Assembly: GCF_900094585.1 (NCBI RefSeq)
Contig: NZ_FMAG01000001.1
Coordinates: forward strand, 820,530 to 884,529
Source of the DNA: Martinezella multihospitum
Lineage (GTDB): Bacteria; Pseudomonadota; Alphaproteobacteria; Rhizobiales; Rhizobiaceae
DNA: 64,000 bases
Reading direction: 5' to 3'
The translations under genes were made by a program, and so were the position numbers. The notes below the pieces were generated by a model. That model saw only the letters and a program-made list of their open reading frames with translations. It did not search any database and was not told the DNA's origin. Numbering within the stretch: the stretch's first letter is position 1; each line of letters opens with the position of its first letter. Below are positions 44,757 through 53,319 of this stretch, piece after piece.

Positions 44757-44761
44757 CGCCC

Positions 44762-45844
44762 ATGGCCAGGAAGATCCGTGTGCTCATCGTCGACGATTCC
44801 GCCAGCGTCCGGCAGGTTATGACGCAGGTGCTGTCGGCCGATCCGGATATCGAGGTCATGGGCGCCGCCTCCGACCCCTTCATGGCGGCAAAGAAGATCC
44901 AGGAGGAAATTCCCGATGTCATCACCCTCGATGTCGAAATGCCGCGCATGGATGGCATCACCTTCCTGCGCAAGTTGATGGCTCAACGGCCGATCCCGGT
45001 CGTCATGTGCTCGTCGCTCACCGAGGCAGGTTCGGAAACCCTGATGCAGGCGCTGGAGGCAGGCGCCGTCGATATCATCCTCAAACCAAAGATCGCCGCC
45101 GCCGACCATCTGGCGGAAACCGCTGACATGATCCGGGAAGCGGTCAAGGGCGCCGCCGCAGCGCGGCTCGGCAGCGCTCGCCGCCGGATCGTGACCGCAG
45201 CCGAGCCGATGGCCAAGCTGACGGCCGATGCCGTTCTGCCGCCGCCGAGCGGTCGGGCGATGGCCAAGACGACGGAGATGATCGTTTGCGTGGGAGCCTC
45301 GACGGGCGGCACCGAGGCGCTTCGCGAAATGCTCAAGGCACTGCCGGCCAACACGCCGGGCATGGTCATCGTGCAGCATATGCCGGAGAAATTCACCGCC
45401 GCCTTCGCCAAGCGCCTGAACAGTCTTTGCGAGGTGGAAGTCAAGGAAGCCGAACACGGCGATGCGGTGTTGCGCGGCCACGTGCTGATCGCCCCCGGCG
45501 GCAAGCACATGCTCTTGGAGCGCCAGGGCGCTCGCTATGTCGTCGCGATCAAGGACGGCCCTCTCGTCTCCAGGCATCGCCCCTCCGTCGACGTGCTCTT
45601 CCGCTCCGCAGCACGCTCGGCAGCGGGAAACGCCATGGGCGTCATCATGACCGGCATGGGTGACGACGGTGCGCGCGGCATGAAGGAAATGCACGATGCC
45701 GGCGCCTTCACCGTGGCACAGGACGAGGAAACCTCCGTCGTCTTCGGCATGCCCAAGGAAGCGATCGCCCATGGCGGTGTCGACAGAACCGTCGGGCTGG
45801 ATCAGATCGCTCGCGAAATCCTGGCAGCGGATAAGCGGCATTGA
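44762..45844 (+). CDS. cheB: Protein-glutamate methylesterase CheB
   Basis: A 360-residue CheB, the opposing enzyme to CheR. The receiver has VDDSASVR and phosphorylated Asp at 57 ([12 protein letters not shown]). The esterase triad is visible as S180 ([11 protein letters not shown]), H206 (VQHMPEKFT) and an Asp at 301-302 ([11 protein letters not shown]). Length is that of typical CheB. It closes the operon; no CheD, CheX or CheZ gene follows. Confidence 0.95.
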   Translation: MARKIRVLIVDDSASVRQVMTQVLSADPDIEVMGAASDPFMAAKKIQEEIPDVITLDVEMPRMDGITFLRKLMAQRPIPVVMCSSLTEAGSETLMQALEAGAVDIILKPKIAAADHLAETADMIREAVKGAAAARLGSARRRIVTAAEPMAKLTADAVLPPPSGRAMAKTTEMIVCVGASTGGTEALREMLKALPANTPGMVIVQHMPEKFTAAFAKRLNSLCEVEVKEAEHGDAVLRGHVLIAPGGKHMLLERQGARYVVAIKDGPLVSRHRPSVDVLFRSAARSAAGNAMGVIMTGMGDDGARGMKEMHDAGAFTVAQDEETSVVFGMPKEAIAHGGVDRTVGLDQIAREILAADKRH

Positions 45845-46042
45845 TGATGTTGCCAGCTATCTCTTCGGCTGTTCCTATCCGGAACTAAGATGATCGGCTG
45901 AAGGGTTCTTTCAGAATATCCTCTCTTTAGCAACGCATGCGTTTATTTGCACTCAGTGAAAAACACGATAAGGTTTATTATTTACTGGACAGAATATCTT
46001 TGTGCGACGACGCTCTGTTTGTAACAAACAGAGGGGAATCCA

Positions 46043-46924
46043 ATGAAGACCAAAGTAATAATTCTTTCCACCTTAGCCGGCCTAGCCGGATGCAATACAT
46101 TACCCCGCATGCCCGACGCTCAACCCGAAAGTATAAACAAGCTGGCTGACATCGTTGAGTGCGAGATCCTGACCGTATTTAAAGAGAACAAGAGCCAGGG
46201 CGGCTTTGACTTCTCCAATTGGACATCGACTTATGCGATTACTCAAAATGTGACAGCAAACGACGACGCCAACGTCGATCCATTGAAATGGATAGCACCG
46301 GCAGGCGTCGACAAGCTTCTGTACTCTGCAAATGCCAGCGCTTCGCGTGAAGCCTATCGAAACGGTAAGGTCGAATATAGCGTCTTCGTGCTCGAGAAAC
46401 GTTCAAAGGCATGCGCGAGAAAAGACACCTACAAAGATATACACGTCGACGTAAAAGACTTCAGACTGCGTGATTGGGTGTCTCAAGTTTCGCATCACAC
46501 CGAGCGCCAAATGAATAGTTTCAGCTATTCCGTGAGAGTGACCGTCACCACGGGCGCGGGTGTGGGCGCTGACTTTGCCGACGGGAAATGGATCGCGACG
46601 GGCGGCATATCTCATGCCAGAACGACCATAGAGACGATTGATTTCACCTTTTCAGAGCTGCCGAAAACGCCGAAGCCAACAAGGGTCATCGTGGTCGCCC
46701 CCATTCCGGAAAGCCACACCCTGCCGCCGGGAAAAGAGCTTCAGGGCACTTCTCCTTATATTCTTAAATCGCCGAATATTCTAAATCTGCCATCAAAGAA
46801 CGATGCCGGTAAGTCGACTCCTGTCGGGCCGAGAAGGGTGCCGGAGTCAGCAGTCGATCGCAATCGCGGCATCATGCAACTGCAGCAACTTGATCGCATT
46901 ACGCCGGATTTCTTGAATAACTGA
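46043..46924 (+). CDS. Lipoprotein of unknown function, AT-rich
   Basis: A 293-residue putative lipoprotein: signal STLAGLAGC with the lipobox Cys at 17, then a soluble periplasmic part. Recognisable motifs are lacking; internal stretches such as EYSVFVLEKRSKACARKD and SFSYSVRVTVTTGAGVGADF suggest beta structure, and the C-terminus is Pro-rich. Base composition is clearly lower in GC than the neighbouring che genes, with more AT-ending codons, which hints at acquisition. A good terminator follows at 46949. AGAGGGGA precedes the ATG. No function can be assigned. Confidence 0.75.
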   Translation: MKTKVIILSTLAGLAGCNTLPRMPDAQPESINKLADIVECEILTVFKENKSQGGFDFSNWTSTYAITQNVTANDDANVDPLKWIAPAGVDKLLYSANASASREAYRNGKVEYSVFVLEKRSKACARKDTYKDIHVDVKDFRLRDWVSQVSHHTERQMNSFSYSVRVTVTTGAGVGADFADGKWIATGGISHARTTIETIDFTFSELPKTPKPTRVIVVAPIPESHTLPPGKELQGTSPYILKSPNILNLPSKNDAGKSTPVGPRRVPESAVDRNRGIMQLQQLDRITPDFLNN

Positions 46925-47225
46925 TCCTTCGTTCATTCCGACATGGAGGGCTCGCTTTTTGCGAGCCTTCTTCCATAGCCAAGCTATATGGCGCGGCAGC
47001 TCCCAGTGATCGACGACAGAATATAGCAAATCGCCTAACTGGAAAAATACGGCCGAAGCGACACCTCGAAGCGCTTACAGCCGCTTGATCCGGTAGAGGG
47101 AGTTGACGGATTGGGCCTCATCCAAAAGGGTTTGTTAACCATAAATGAGTAACGATTTCCCCAAGCCATGACAGCTCCTAGCCCGCCCCATTGAGTTGCT
47201 CAATCCATCAGTCCAGGGAGTTCCC
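46925..47225. other. Spacer with terminator, upstream of the ParA gene
   Basis: A 301-bp spacer holding the terminator at 46949-46975. The rest shows no open frame with a ribosome site; the AT-richer part near 47110-47170 probably contains the promoter of the ParA-like gene. Confidence 0.5.
46949..46975 (+). terminator. Rho-independent terminator of the lipoprotein gene
   Basis: GGCTCGC (46949-46955) pairs with GCGAGCC (46961-46967) around a loop of five T, followed by TTCTTCC. It lies 25 bp after the stop. Confidence 0.75.
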
Positions 47226-47948
47226 GTGGCCGTCCTGACCTTTGCCAACACCAAGGGCGGCGCCGGCAAGACCACTGCCGTCGTCATCGTTGCCTGCGAA
47301 CTCGCCCGAATGGGCTTTTCAGTGGCCATTCTCGATGCGGACCCGCAATTGTGGATCTCCAAATGGCATGAGCGGCTAAGCGAAAGGGCACCTCCTTCGC
47401 TTTCCGTCGTGCCCTACGTGACGGCGGCCAATCTCGGCCAGCATGCGCGCAAGCTTCGCGCCGAGGTCGATTTCCTGCTCATAGACCTGCCCGGCGCCCG
47501 CAGCCCGCTGCTTGCACAGGCGCTCGGCTATTCGAACTACGTGCTCATTCCCGTGCAAGGCTCGGCCATGGATGCCGAAGGCGCCACCAATGTCATCGAG
47601 CTGCTGCAGTATCTGGAGGATCGGGCTGATATCCGCATCCCGCATTCGGTGGTTTTGACGCGCGTCAACCCAATGGTCACTACGCGCGCGCTGCAATCGG
47701 TGAAGGAGCTACTCTCCAGCCGCCGCGTCCATGTGATGTCCACGCCCATCATCGAACGCGCCGCCTATCGCGAAGTCTTCGGCTATGGCCAGACCCTTTA
47801 TTCGATCGATCCCGAAACGGTGAGCAATCTCGACAAGGCGCAGCAGAACGCCCAGACGCTTGCCCAGGAAGTTCTGCGTCGCATCCTGCCCTATAGCGGC
47901 CACGCAACCGCACAGACGAAAACAGACGGACTCAAGCTATCGGCCTGA
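47226..47948 (+). CDS. Orphan ParA-family ATPase
   Basis: A 240-residue MinD/ParA ATPase with the deviant Walker A KGGAGKTTAVV near the N-terminus (TFANTKGGAGKTT), Walker A' and B regions ILDADPQ and FLLIDLPGA, and a C-terminal AQEVLRRILPY. GTG 47226 is preferred: CAGGGAG lies 7-8 nt upstream. The group resembles VirC1-like and other chromosomal ParA proteins that position cargo on nucleoid or membrane. No parB or parS-like site is adjacent, so it is not part of a normal partition locus here. Confidence 0.87.
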   Translation: MAVLTFANTKGGAGKTTAVVIVACELARMGFSVAILDADPQLWISKWHERLSERAPPSLSVVPYVTAANLGQHARKLRAEVDFLLIDLPGARSPLLAQALGYSNYVLIPVQGSAMDAEGATNVIELLQYLEDRADIRIPHSVVLTRVNPMVTTRALQSVKELLSSRRVHVMSTPIIERAAYREVFGYGQTLYSIDPETVSNLDKAQQNAQTLAQEVLRRILPYSGHATAQTKTDGLKLSA

Positions 47949-48098
47949 CAAATCCTGTCCGCTGGCGCCGCCTGCACGACTGCTGCATTGGTTGCAAAAT
48001 TTACGTGAGAAAAGATTTTTCGTTGACGGGTAGAGCGAGCCTACCTAGGCTCCTCATTGGTGGAGAACTTCCAAGACTCCGCCAATGGGGAGGACATC

Positions 48099-48827
48099 TT
48101 GGGACAGAAGCTTGAAGGCAAGGTCGCGCTGGTCACCGGCGCAAGCTCCGGTATCGGGCGCGCAACCGCATTGGCGCTCGGCGAAGAGGGAGCGAAGCTC
48201 GCACTTGTCGGCCGTTCTGCCGAACGGCTGCAAGCGGTGGCCGCCAAGGCCGATGGTGACGCGCTGGTGCTGCCGGCGGATCTCACCGAACCGGATGCGA
48301 TCAAGAAGGTCGTCGACGCAACGATCGAGCGCTTCGGCCGGATCGACATTCTTCTGCCTAATGCCGGCCTCTATATTCCCGGCGACGTCGCCGAAGGCGA
48401 TCCCGACGCCTGGGACGAGCTCATTGCCATCAACGTCAATTCGGTCTTCCGGCTGGCCCGCGCGGTGCTGCCAGGCATGATTGCCAAGGGCGGCGGACAG
48501 ATCGTCGTCACCTCCTCAGTGGCTGGGCATCAGGCCATCCATTGGGAACCGATCTATTCGGCATCCAAGCACGCGATCCAGGCTTTCGTACATGGGCTGC
48601 GGCGACAGACGATGAAGCACAATATCCGCGTCGGCTCCGTCGCACCCGGCGTCGTGCTCAACGAACTCTGGGGCTATACCGATCCTGCCGCTATCGATGC
48701 CAAGGTTGCGGCGCGGGAGGGTTTGAGGTCGGAAGATGTGGCCGATGCGGTGCTCTTCATGCTGACGCGGCCGGCCAACGTCACCATCCGCGATCTGGTG
48801 ATCCTGCCGCAGATCCAGGATATCTGA
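48099..48827 (+). CDS. Short-chain dehydrogenase/reductase (YdfG-like)
   Basis: A 242-residue SDR with the NAD(P) site VTGASSGIGRATALAL, LLPNAGLY (NAG), the Ser in VVTSSVAG and the catalytic YSASKHAIQ, so all key residues are present. TTG 48099 is the probable start: GGGGAGG lies 6-7 nt ahead, and the frame to the upstream GTG (48057) lacks a site. The stop is 3 bp before the GMC oxidoreductase gene, so the two form a coupled pair of alcohol-oxidising enzymes. The substrate is unknown. Confidence 0.9.
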   Translation: MGQKLEGKVALVTGASSGIGRATALALGEEGAKLALVGRSAERLQAVAAKADGDALVLPADLTEPDAIKKVVDATIERFGRIDILLPNAGLYIPGDVAEGDPDAWDELIAINVNSVFRLARAVLPGMIAKGGGQIVVTSSVAGHQAIHWEPIYSASKHAIQAFVHGLRRQTMKHNIRVGSVAPGVVLNELWGYTDPAAIDAKVAAREGLRSEDVADAVLFMLTRPANVTIRDLVILPQIQDI

Positions 48828-48830
48828 GCC

Positions 48831-50528
48831 TTGCCCGAATTCGACTATATCATCGTCGGTGGCGGTGCCGCGGGTTGCGTGCTTGCCAACCGCCTAAGCG
48901 AAGATCCGGCCACGAGCGTCTGCCTGGTCGAGGCGGGCATGGACCGCAATGCACGCAAGGCCATTGTGCGCATTCCGCTCGCGATGGTCACCTTCATGGC
49001 GCCGACGCTCGCTTTTCTCGGCGGGCCGAAATTCATGTCCTGGTTCGAAACCGAACCCGAACCCGGCCTGCAGGGCCGCTCGATCGCCCTGCCGCGCGGC
49101 AAGGGCACGGGAGGCTCCACGAACGTCAACGGCCAGATCTTCATCCGCGGCCAGCGCGAGGATTTCGACCATTGGCGCGACCTCGGCAATCCGGGCTGGG
49201 GCTATGACGACCTGCTGCCCCATTTCCGTAAGCTGGAGCGCTTCGAGATCCTGGCCGAACCGGCTTCCGCCAAGCACATTCACTTCGGCAACAAGCCGCT
49301 CGAGAAGCAGATCGACCCGGCCTATCACGGCGCGAACGGGCCATTGAACATCGCGCCGCTGCGCAGCGTCAATCCGATGGCGGAGGTGTTTCTGGAAGCG
49401 GCGCAACAGGCCGGCCACCCCCTAAACGCCGATTTCAACGGCGCGCGACAGAATGGCGTCGGCCTCTATACTTTCACGCAGAGGAATGGCGAACGCGTTA
49501 CCGCCGAGGGCGCCTATCTCGACCCGGTGCGACATCGGCCGAACTTGACCGTAATGAGCGAGGCCGAGGTTACACGTATCGTGTTCGATGGCCGAAAGGC
49601 TACCGGCATTGCCTTCCGGCGAAATGGAGAGAGCGGAACGCTCGACGGCCGCGAAATCATCCTCTCGGCCGGCACCTTCGTGTCGCCGCATCTGCTGATG
49701 CTGTCGGGCATCGGCAACGCAAAAGATCTTATGCGCCTTGGCATTCCGGTCGTCGCGGATCTGCCCGGGGTCGGTGAGAACCTGCAGGATCATCTCGACG
49801 TCACCATCGAATATCGGGCGAAATCCATTGCGCCCTATGGCGTCTCCTGGCGTGCCCTGCCGCGCAATGTCGGCCATGTCCTCAACTGGGTTTTCAACAA
49901 GCGCGGCCTGTTCTCCTCGACCACAGGCGAAGGAGGCGGGTTCATCTCGACCGATCCCGAAAGCGACAGGCCCGATATCCAGCTCTTCTTCTGCACAGGC
50001 CGAGCCAATACGCAGGCGGCATCGGGCTTCACCGGCCACGGCTTCCTCATGCATGTCTGCCAGCTGCGGCCCGGGAGCATCGGGCGTGTCGCCCTGAAGA
50101 GTGCCGATCCCGACGAGAAACCCTCGATCCTCTATAATTTCTTCCGCGGCGACAGCACGATGAACGTGTTGCGCAAGGGTGTTCGGCTGGCACGTCGGAT
50201 TGCGGCGCAAGCTCCGTTTGCGCCGCATCTCGATGCCGAAATCGACCCAGGACCGGAGATCGAAAGCGACGGCGCACTCGACGCCTTCATTCGCGAGCGT
50301 GTCGGCACGCTGTTTCATCCCGTCGGCACCTGCGCCATGGGACACGGAGAACGATCGGTCGTCGACCCCGCCACCATGCGGGTACATGGCGTGGAGGGCC
50401 TGCGCGTCGTCGACGCCTCAATCATGCCGAGCATCGTTTCAGGCAATACGGTCGCGGCCACTTATTGCCTTGCCGAGAAAGCCGCCGACCTGATCCGTGC
50501 GAGTTATGCCAGTCGCATCCCCACCTAG
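48831..50528 (+). CDS. GMC-family FAD oxidoreductase (choline/alcohol dehydrogenase-like)
   Basis: A 565-residue GMC flavoprotein: FDYIIVGGGAAGCVLANRLS at the N-terminus (FAD), PRGKGTGGSTNVNGQIFIRG (GMC signature 1), LSAGTFVSPHLLMLSGIG (signature 2) and the C-terminal FHPVGTCAMG plus VDASIMPSIVSGNTVAATY with the active-site His and Asn. Start is TTG 48831, 3 nt after the SDR stop. Choline dehydrogenase is one member; other alcohols are as likely. Electron acceptor is unknown. Confidence 0.93.
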   Translation: MPEFDYIIVGGGAAGCVLANRLSEDPATSVCLVEAGMDRNARKAIVRIPLAMVTFMAPTLAFLGGPKFMSWFETEPEPGLQGRSIALPRGKGTGGSTNVNGQIFIRGQREDFDHWRDLGNPGWGYDDLLPHFRKLERFEILAEPASAKHIHFGNKPLEKQIDPAYHGANGPLNIAPLRSVNPMAEVFLEAAQQAGHPLNADFNGARQNGVGLYTFTQRNGERVTAEGAYLDPVRHRPNLTVMSEAEVTRIVFDGRKATGIAFRRNGESGTLDGREIILSAGTFVSPHLLMLSGIGNAKDLMRLGIPVVADLPGVGENLQDHLDVTIEYRAKSIAPYGVSWRALPRNVGHVLNWVFNKRGLFSSTTGEGGGFISTDPESDRPDIQLFFCTGRANTQAASGFTGHGFLMHVCQLRPGSIGRVALKSADPDEKPSILYNFFRGDSTMNVLRKGVRLARRIAAQAPFAPHLDAEIDPGPEIESDGALDAFIRERVGTLFHPVGTCAMGHGERSVVDPATMRVHGVEGLRVVDASIMPSIVSGNTVAATYCLAEKAADLIRASYASRIPT

Positions 50529-50663
50529 GAGGCGCAGTCGCTTCACCGACCCGCATTGCCGGCGCGCCAATTCCGGAAATCTCACGCCTTGACATACGCG
50601 GCATAGCCGCAAACATGGCGCGGCGGCTATTTGCCGATCGACTCAAACAGGTAGTTCTGAAAG

Positions 50664-51557
50664 ATGCGCTCTTCCCTCTTGCTTTCGTTGCTCGTCTCCT
50701 TCGTTCCCCTCACCGCCGCCGCGGCCGGAACGCCATGCACCGATCTCATTGAGGGGAGTGCAATGATCCAGCATGCCGACGGCTTTGCCATTTCCGACCT
50801 GCATGATGGCTGCGCAGTTACGAATGGCCTTTTCAAATCCGGCAGCAGAGTGGGATGGACTTTCGAACGCGCCGAATTCAAGGGAGACGGATTAGCCGAC
50901 TTCCTCAAGTCCATCGCAAGCAAGCCCGACCATCTGCCGACCTGGGGGCGGTTCTCGGTCGAAGGCGTGCGTTTTACGCCGATGCTCGACAACGCCATGG
51001 CGAATTACATTACGACGGTCCAACAATGGCCGATCGAGATGTCCGGTGCCTTCCGTTTCGATCCCAAGGATGGCTACCTGGATATTCAGGAGCTGGAGCT
51101 CACCAATCTGCGCCTCGGTAAAGCCTCGCTCTCGGCCGAGCTGAGCCTGCCCCAAAATGCAGGCATACCGGCTCTGATGCAAAATGGATCAGTCGGCCTC
51201 AGCCATCTGCGCTTCCGGCTCGATAATATGGGATTGTTCGAGGGTATGGCGGTGCCGTCGCTGGCTGCATTTCTGCAGCAGATGACCGGTTCGGACGATC
51301 CCGCCCAAGGCATCAACCAGTTGCGTGACACGACGGTCGCAGCACTGCAGGCACTACCTGACAGCCGGATCGATGCGGAATCGAAAAAGGCACTGCTGCG
51401 TTTCGTGCAGGATTTGCCTCATCCAACGGGCTTCTTCACACTCGACCTTGCCTTTGACAAGCCACTGCCGATCGGCACCCTCGGTCTCGACGCCGCCCAA
51501 CTCGCGCAAACGGCCCTGGCGAGCGCGAAGATCTCCGTCAGCTACAAGGCGCGTTGA
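50664..51557 (+). CDS. Secreted protein of unknown function
   Basis: A 297-residue protein with a clean signal peptide (MRSSLLLSLLVSFVPLTAAA, cleaved before AGTPC). The mature part is about 275 residues with mixed strands and helices, including repeated patterns of LELTNLRLGKASLSAELSL, then LSHLRFRLDNMGLF. Two cysteines near the N-terminus (PC and GC) may pair. I do not recognise a family. The ribosome site is weak. It stands alone between the GMC gene and the convergent SDR gene. Confidence 0.65.
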   Translation: MRSSLLLSLLVSFVPLTAAAAGTPCTDLIEGSAMIQHADGFAISDLHDGCAVTNGLFKSGSRVGWTFERAEFKGDGLADFLKSIASKPDHLPTWGRFSVEGVRFTPMLDNAMANYITTVQQWPIEMSGAFRFDPKDGYLDIQELELTNLRLGKASLSAELSLPQNAGIPALMQNGSVGLSHLRFRLDNMGLFEGMAVPSLAAFLQQMTGSDDPAQGINQLRDTTVAALQALPDSRIDAESKKALLRFVQDLPHPTGFFTLDLAFDKPLPIGTLGLDAAQLAQTALASAKISVSYKAR

Positions 51558-51575
51558 CGTCAATCCCGGTATGAA

Positions 51576-52346
51576 TCAAACCGACTTCACCTCGCCGCCA
51601 TCCATGCGCAGGGCCGAGCCGGTCATCCAGTGCGCTCCCGGCGAGACCAGGAAAGCCATCAGTTCGGCGATCTCCTCCGGTTCGCCATAGCGGGCGATCC
51701 CGGCTTCCTGCGAGAACTTGGCTGTCGCCTCTTCCACGGTCATATCGTGCAGCGGCGCCCAATGTTCGAGATAGGACCGCCGCCTCCCGGTCATGACCGG
51801 GCCGGGCAGGACGCTGTTGACCTGAACGCCATCGGAAATGCCGCGGTCGGAGAAGGCCTTTGCCAGGGCGATGATTGCAGCATTGATCGTGCCGACTGCC
51901 GCATAAGGTGCCTTGGGAAATACAGCCGAATTGCCCGACATCAGCACGACCGAACCGCGCGTCTTCTTCAGCGCCGACCAGGCGGCGATGGTCAACCGGC
52001 GCGCGCCGTGCAGCTTTAAGGCCAAGCCGTCGTCCCATTGCTGATCCGTCATGTCGAAAAGGTCGATCTGAGGGACGGCACCGGCAATGTTCAGAAGCGC
52101 ATCGATCCGGCCGAAGGCAGACAGCGTTGCATCAACAACGCTTTGGGCGGCCGCCGGTTCGGCAAGATCGGCGTCGATGACAAGCACTCTGCTGCCGGCC
52201 GCCTCGGCGGCCCTGGCCGTATCCTCCAGCTTGTCCTTGCTGCGGGCAACAAGAGCCAAGGCACCGAAATCTCGTGCAAGACGGATGGCGGTTGCCCGCC
52301 CAATTCCCTGGCTTGCACCGGTAATGATGGCGACAGTGTCGGACAT
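51576..52346 (-). CDS. Short-chain dehydrogenase/reductase, possibly substituted at the catalytic tyrosine
   Basis: A 256-residue SDR: ITGASQGIGRATAIRLARDF (coenzyme site), LNIAGAVP in place of NNAG, VVLMSGNSAVFPKAPYAAVG around the catalytic region. The usual YxxxK reads YAAVGTINAAI, so the Lys is Gly/Thr-like here; catalytic power is therefore uncertain. The C-terminus has the normal SALRMDGGEVKSV end. CAGGAGG precedes the ATG. It is the last of three leftward genes with the two alpha/beta hydrolases. Confidence 0.88.
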   Translation of the reverse strand: MSDTVAIITGASQGIGRATAIRLARDFGALALVARSKDKLEDTARAAEAAGSRVLVIDADLAEPAAAQSVVDATLSAFGRIDALLNIAGAVPQIDLFDMTDQQWDDGLALKLHGARRLTIAAWSALKKTRGSVVLMSGNSAVFPKAPYAAVGTINAAIIALAKAFSDRGISDGVQVNSVLPGPVMTGRRRSYLEHWAPLHDMTVEEATAKFSQEAGIARYGEPEEIAELMAFLVSPGAHWMTGSALRMDGGEVKSV

Positions 52347-52420
52347 GACGTTCCTCCTGATTTTGAAAGCAAGCTGACGCCCTATCGCACCGATCCGTGT
52401 CGGCGCGATAGGGCTTGATG

Positions 52421-53263
52421 TCAGCCAAGGAAGGCGCGGATTTCGGCCGCGATCTCGGCGGCATGCGTCTCAAGGGCAAAATGACCAGTATCAAGGAACT
52501 TGACGACCGCCCCGGGAGTGTCTCGGCGATAAGCCTCGGCGCCGGGCGGCAGGAAGAAGGGATCGTGCTTGCCCCAGACCGCCAAGAGACGCGGCTTATG
52601 GGTGCGGAAATAGTTCTGGAAGGTCGGATAGAGCGCGACGTTGCTCTTATAGTCGCCGAAGAGATCGAGCTGCACCTTTTCTGCACCGGGGCGGGCCAGA
52701 TAGAGACTATCGAGCGAGTAGCCGTCCGGGGAGACCTTCGAGGCGTCGGGGACACCGTGCGTGTATTGCCACGCCGTCGCGTCCGGCTGCAGGAATGCCT
52801 TCAGTGCATTACGATTTTCCTCAGAGGCTTCGCGCCAATAGGCTTGGATCGGATTCCAACCTTCGCTCAAACCCTCTTCATAGGCGTTGCCGTTCTGGGA
52901 GATGATCGCCGTGATCCGCTCCGGATGCTTTACCGCCAGCCGGAAACCGGTCGGCGCACCATAGTCGAAAACATAGATGGCATAGCGGTCGAAACCGATG
53001 ACCTCCGTGAAGCGATCGATCGTCTCGGCGATGCTGTCGAACGTGTTGCTGCCCTTCGGCGCATCGGATTGCCCGAAGCCCGGAAGATCCGGTGCGATGA
53101 TGTGATAACGATCGGCCAGCAGCGGGATGAGATCGCGGAACATATGGCTGGAAGTCGGGAAGCCGTGCAGGAGCAGCAGCTTGTCTGCCCCTGGCGAGCC
53201 CGCCTCGCGGTAGAAGACCTTGACGCCTTCGACATTGACGGTGCGATAGCTGATATCAGTCAT
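52421..53263 (-). CDS. Alpha/beta hydrolase, epoxide-hydrolase/haloalkane-dehalogenase-like
   Basis: A 280-residue alpha/beta hydrolase with the oxyanion HGFP (LLLHGFPTSSHMFRDL), the nucleophile at D100 in YVFDYGAPTGFR (Asp rather than Ser, as in epoxide hydrolases and dehalogenases) and the catalytic His at about 261 in FLDTGHFALETH. The Asp nucleophile separates it from lipases and esterases. Start ATG 53263; AAAGGACC is upstream. It is followed by the SDR gene, 74 bp away on the same strand. The exact substrate cannot be read from sequence. Confidence 0.87.
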   Translation of the reverse strand: MTDISYRTVNVEGVKVFYREAGSPGADKLLLLHGFPTSSHMFRDLIPLLADRYHIIAPDLPGFGQSDAPKGSNTFDSIAETIDRFTEVIGFDRYAIYVFDYGAPTGFRLAVKHPERITAIISQNGNAYEEGLSEGWNPIQAYWREASEENRNALKAFLQPDATAWQYTHGVPDASKVSPDGYSLDSLYLARPGAEKVQLDLFGDYKSNVALYPTFQNYFRTHKPRLLAVWGKHDPFFLPPGAEAYRRDTPGAVVKFLDTGHFALETHAAEIAAEIRAFLG

Positions 53264-53319
53264 GATAAGGTCCTTTCATAACCTTTCTGATTGCACTTGT
53301 AGAGTTATAAATCGAGAAT

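Noticed and set aside
44675..45841. Minus-strand open frame opposite cheB
   Set aside because: CheB on the plus strand has a full set of catalytic residues; the antisense frame is His/Asp/Arg-rich with no motif.
46925..47948. Partition locus (parABS) around the ParA gene
   Set aside because: No ParB gene and no palindromic parS-like site is adjacent; the ParB-like protein at 26917 is far away and of the ParBc_2 type.
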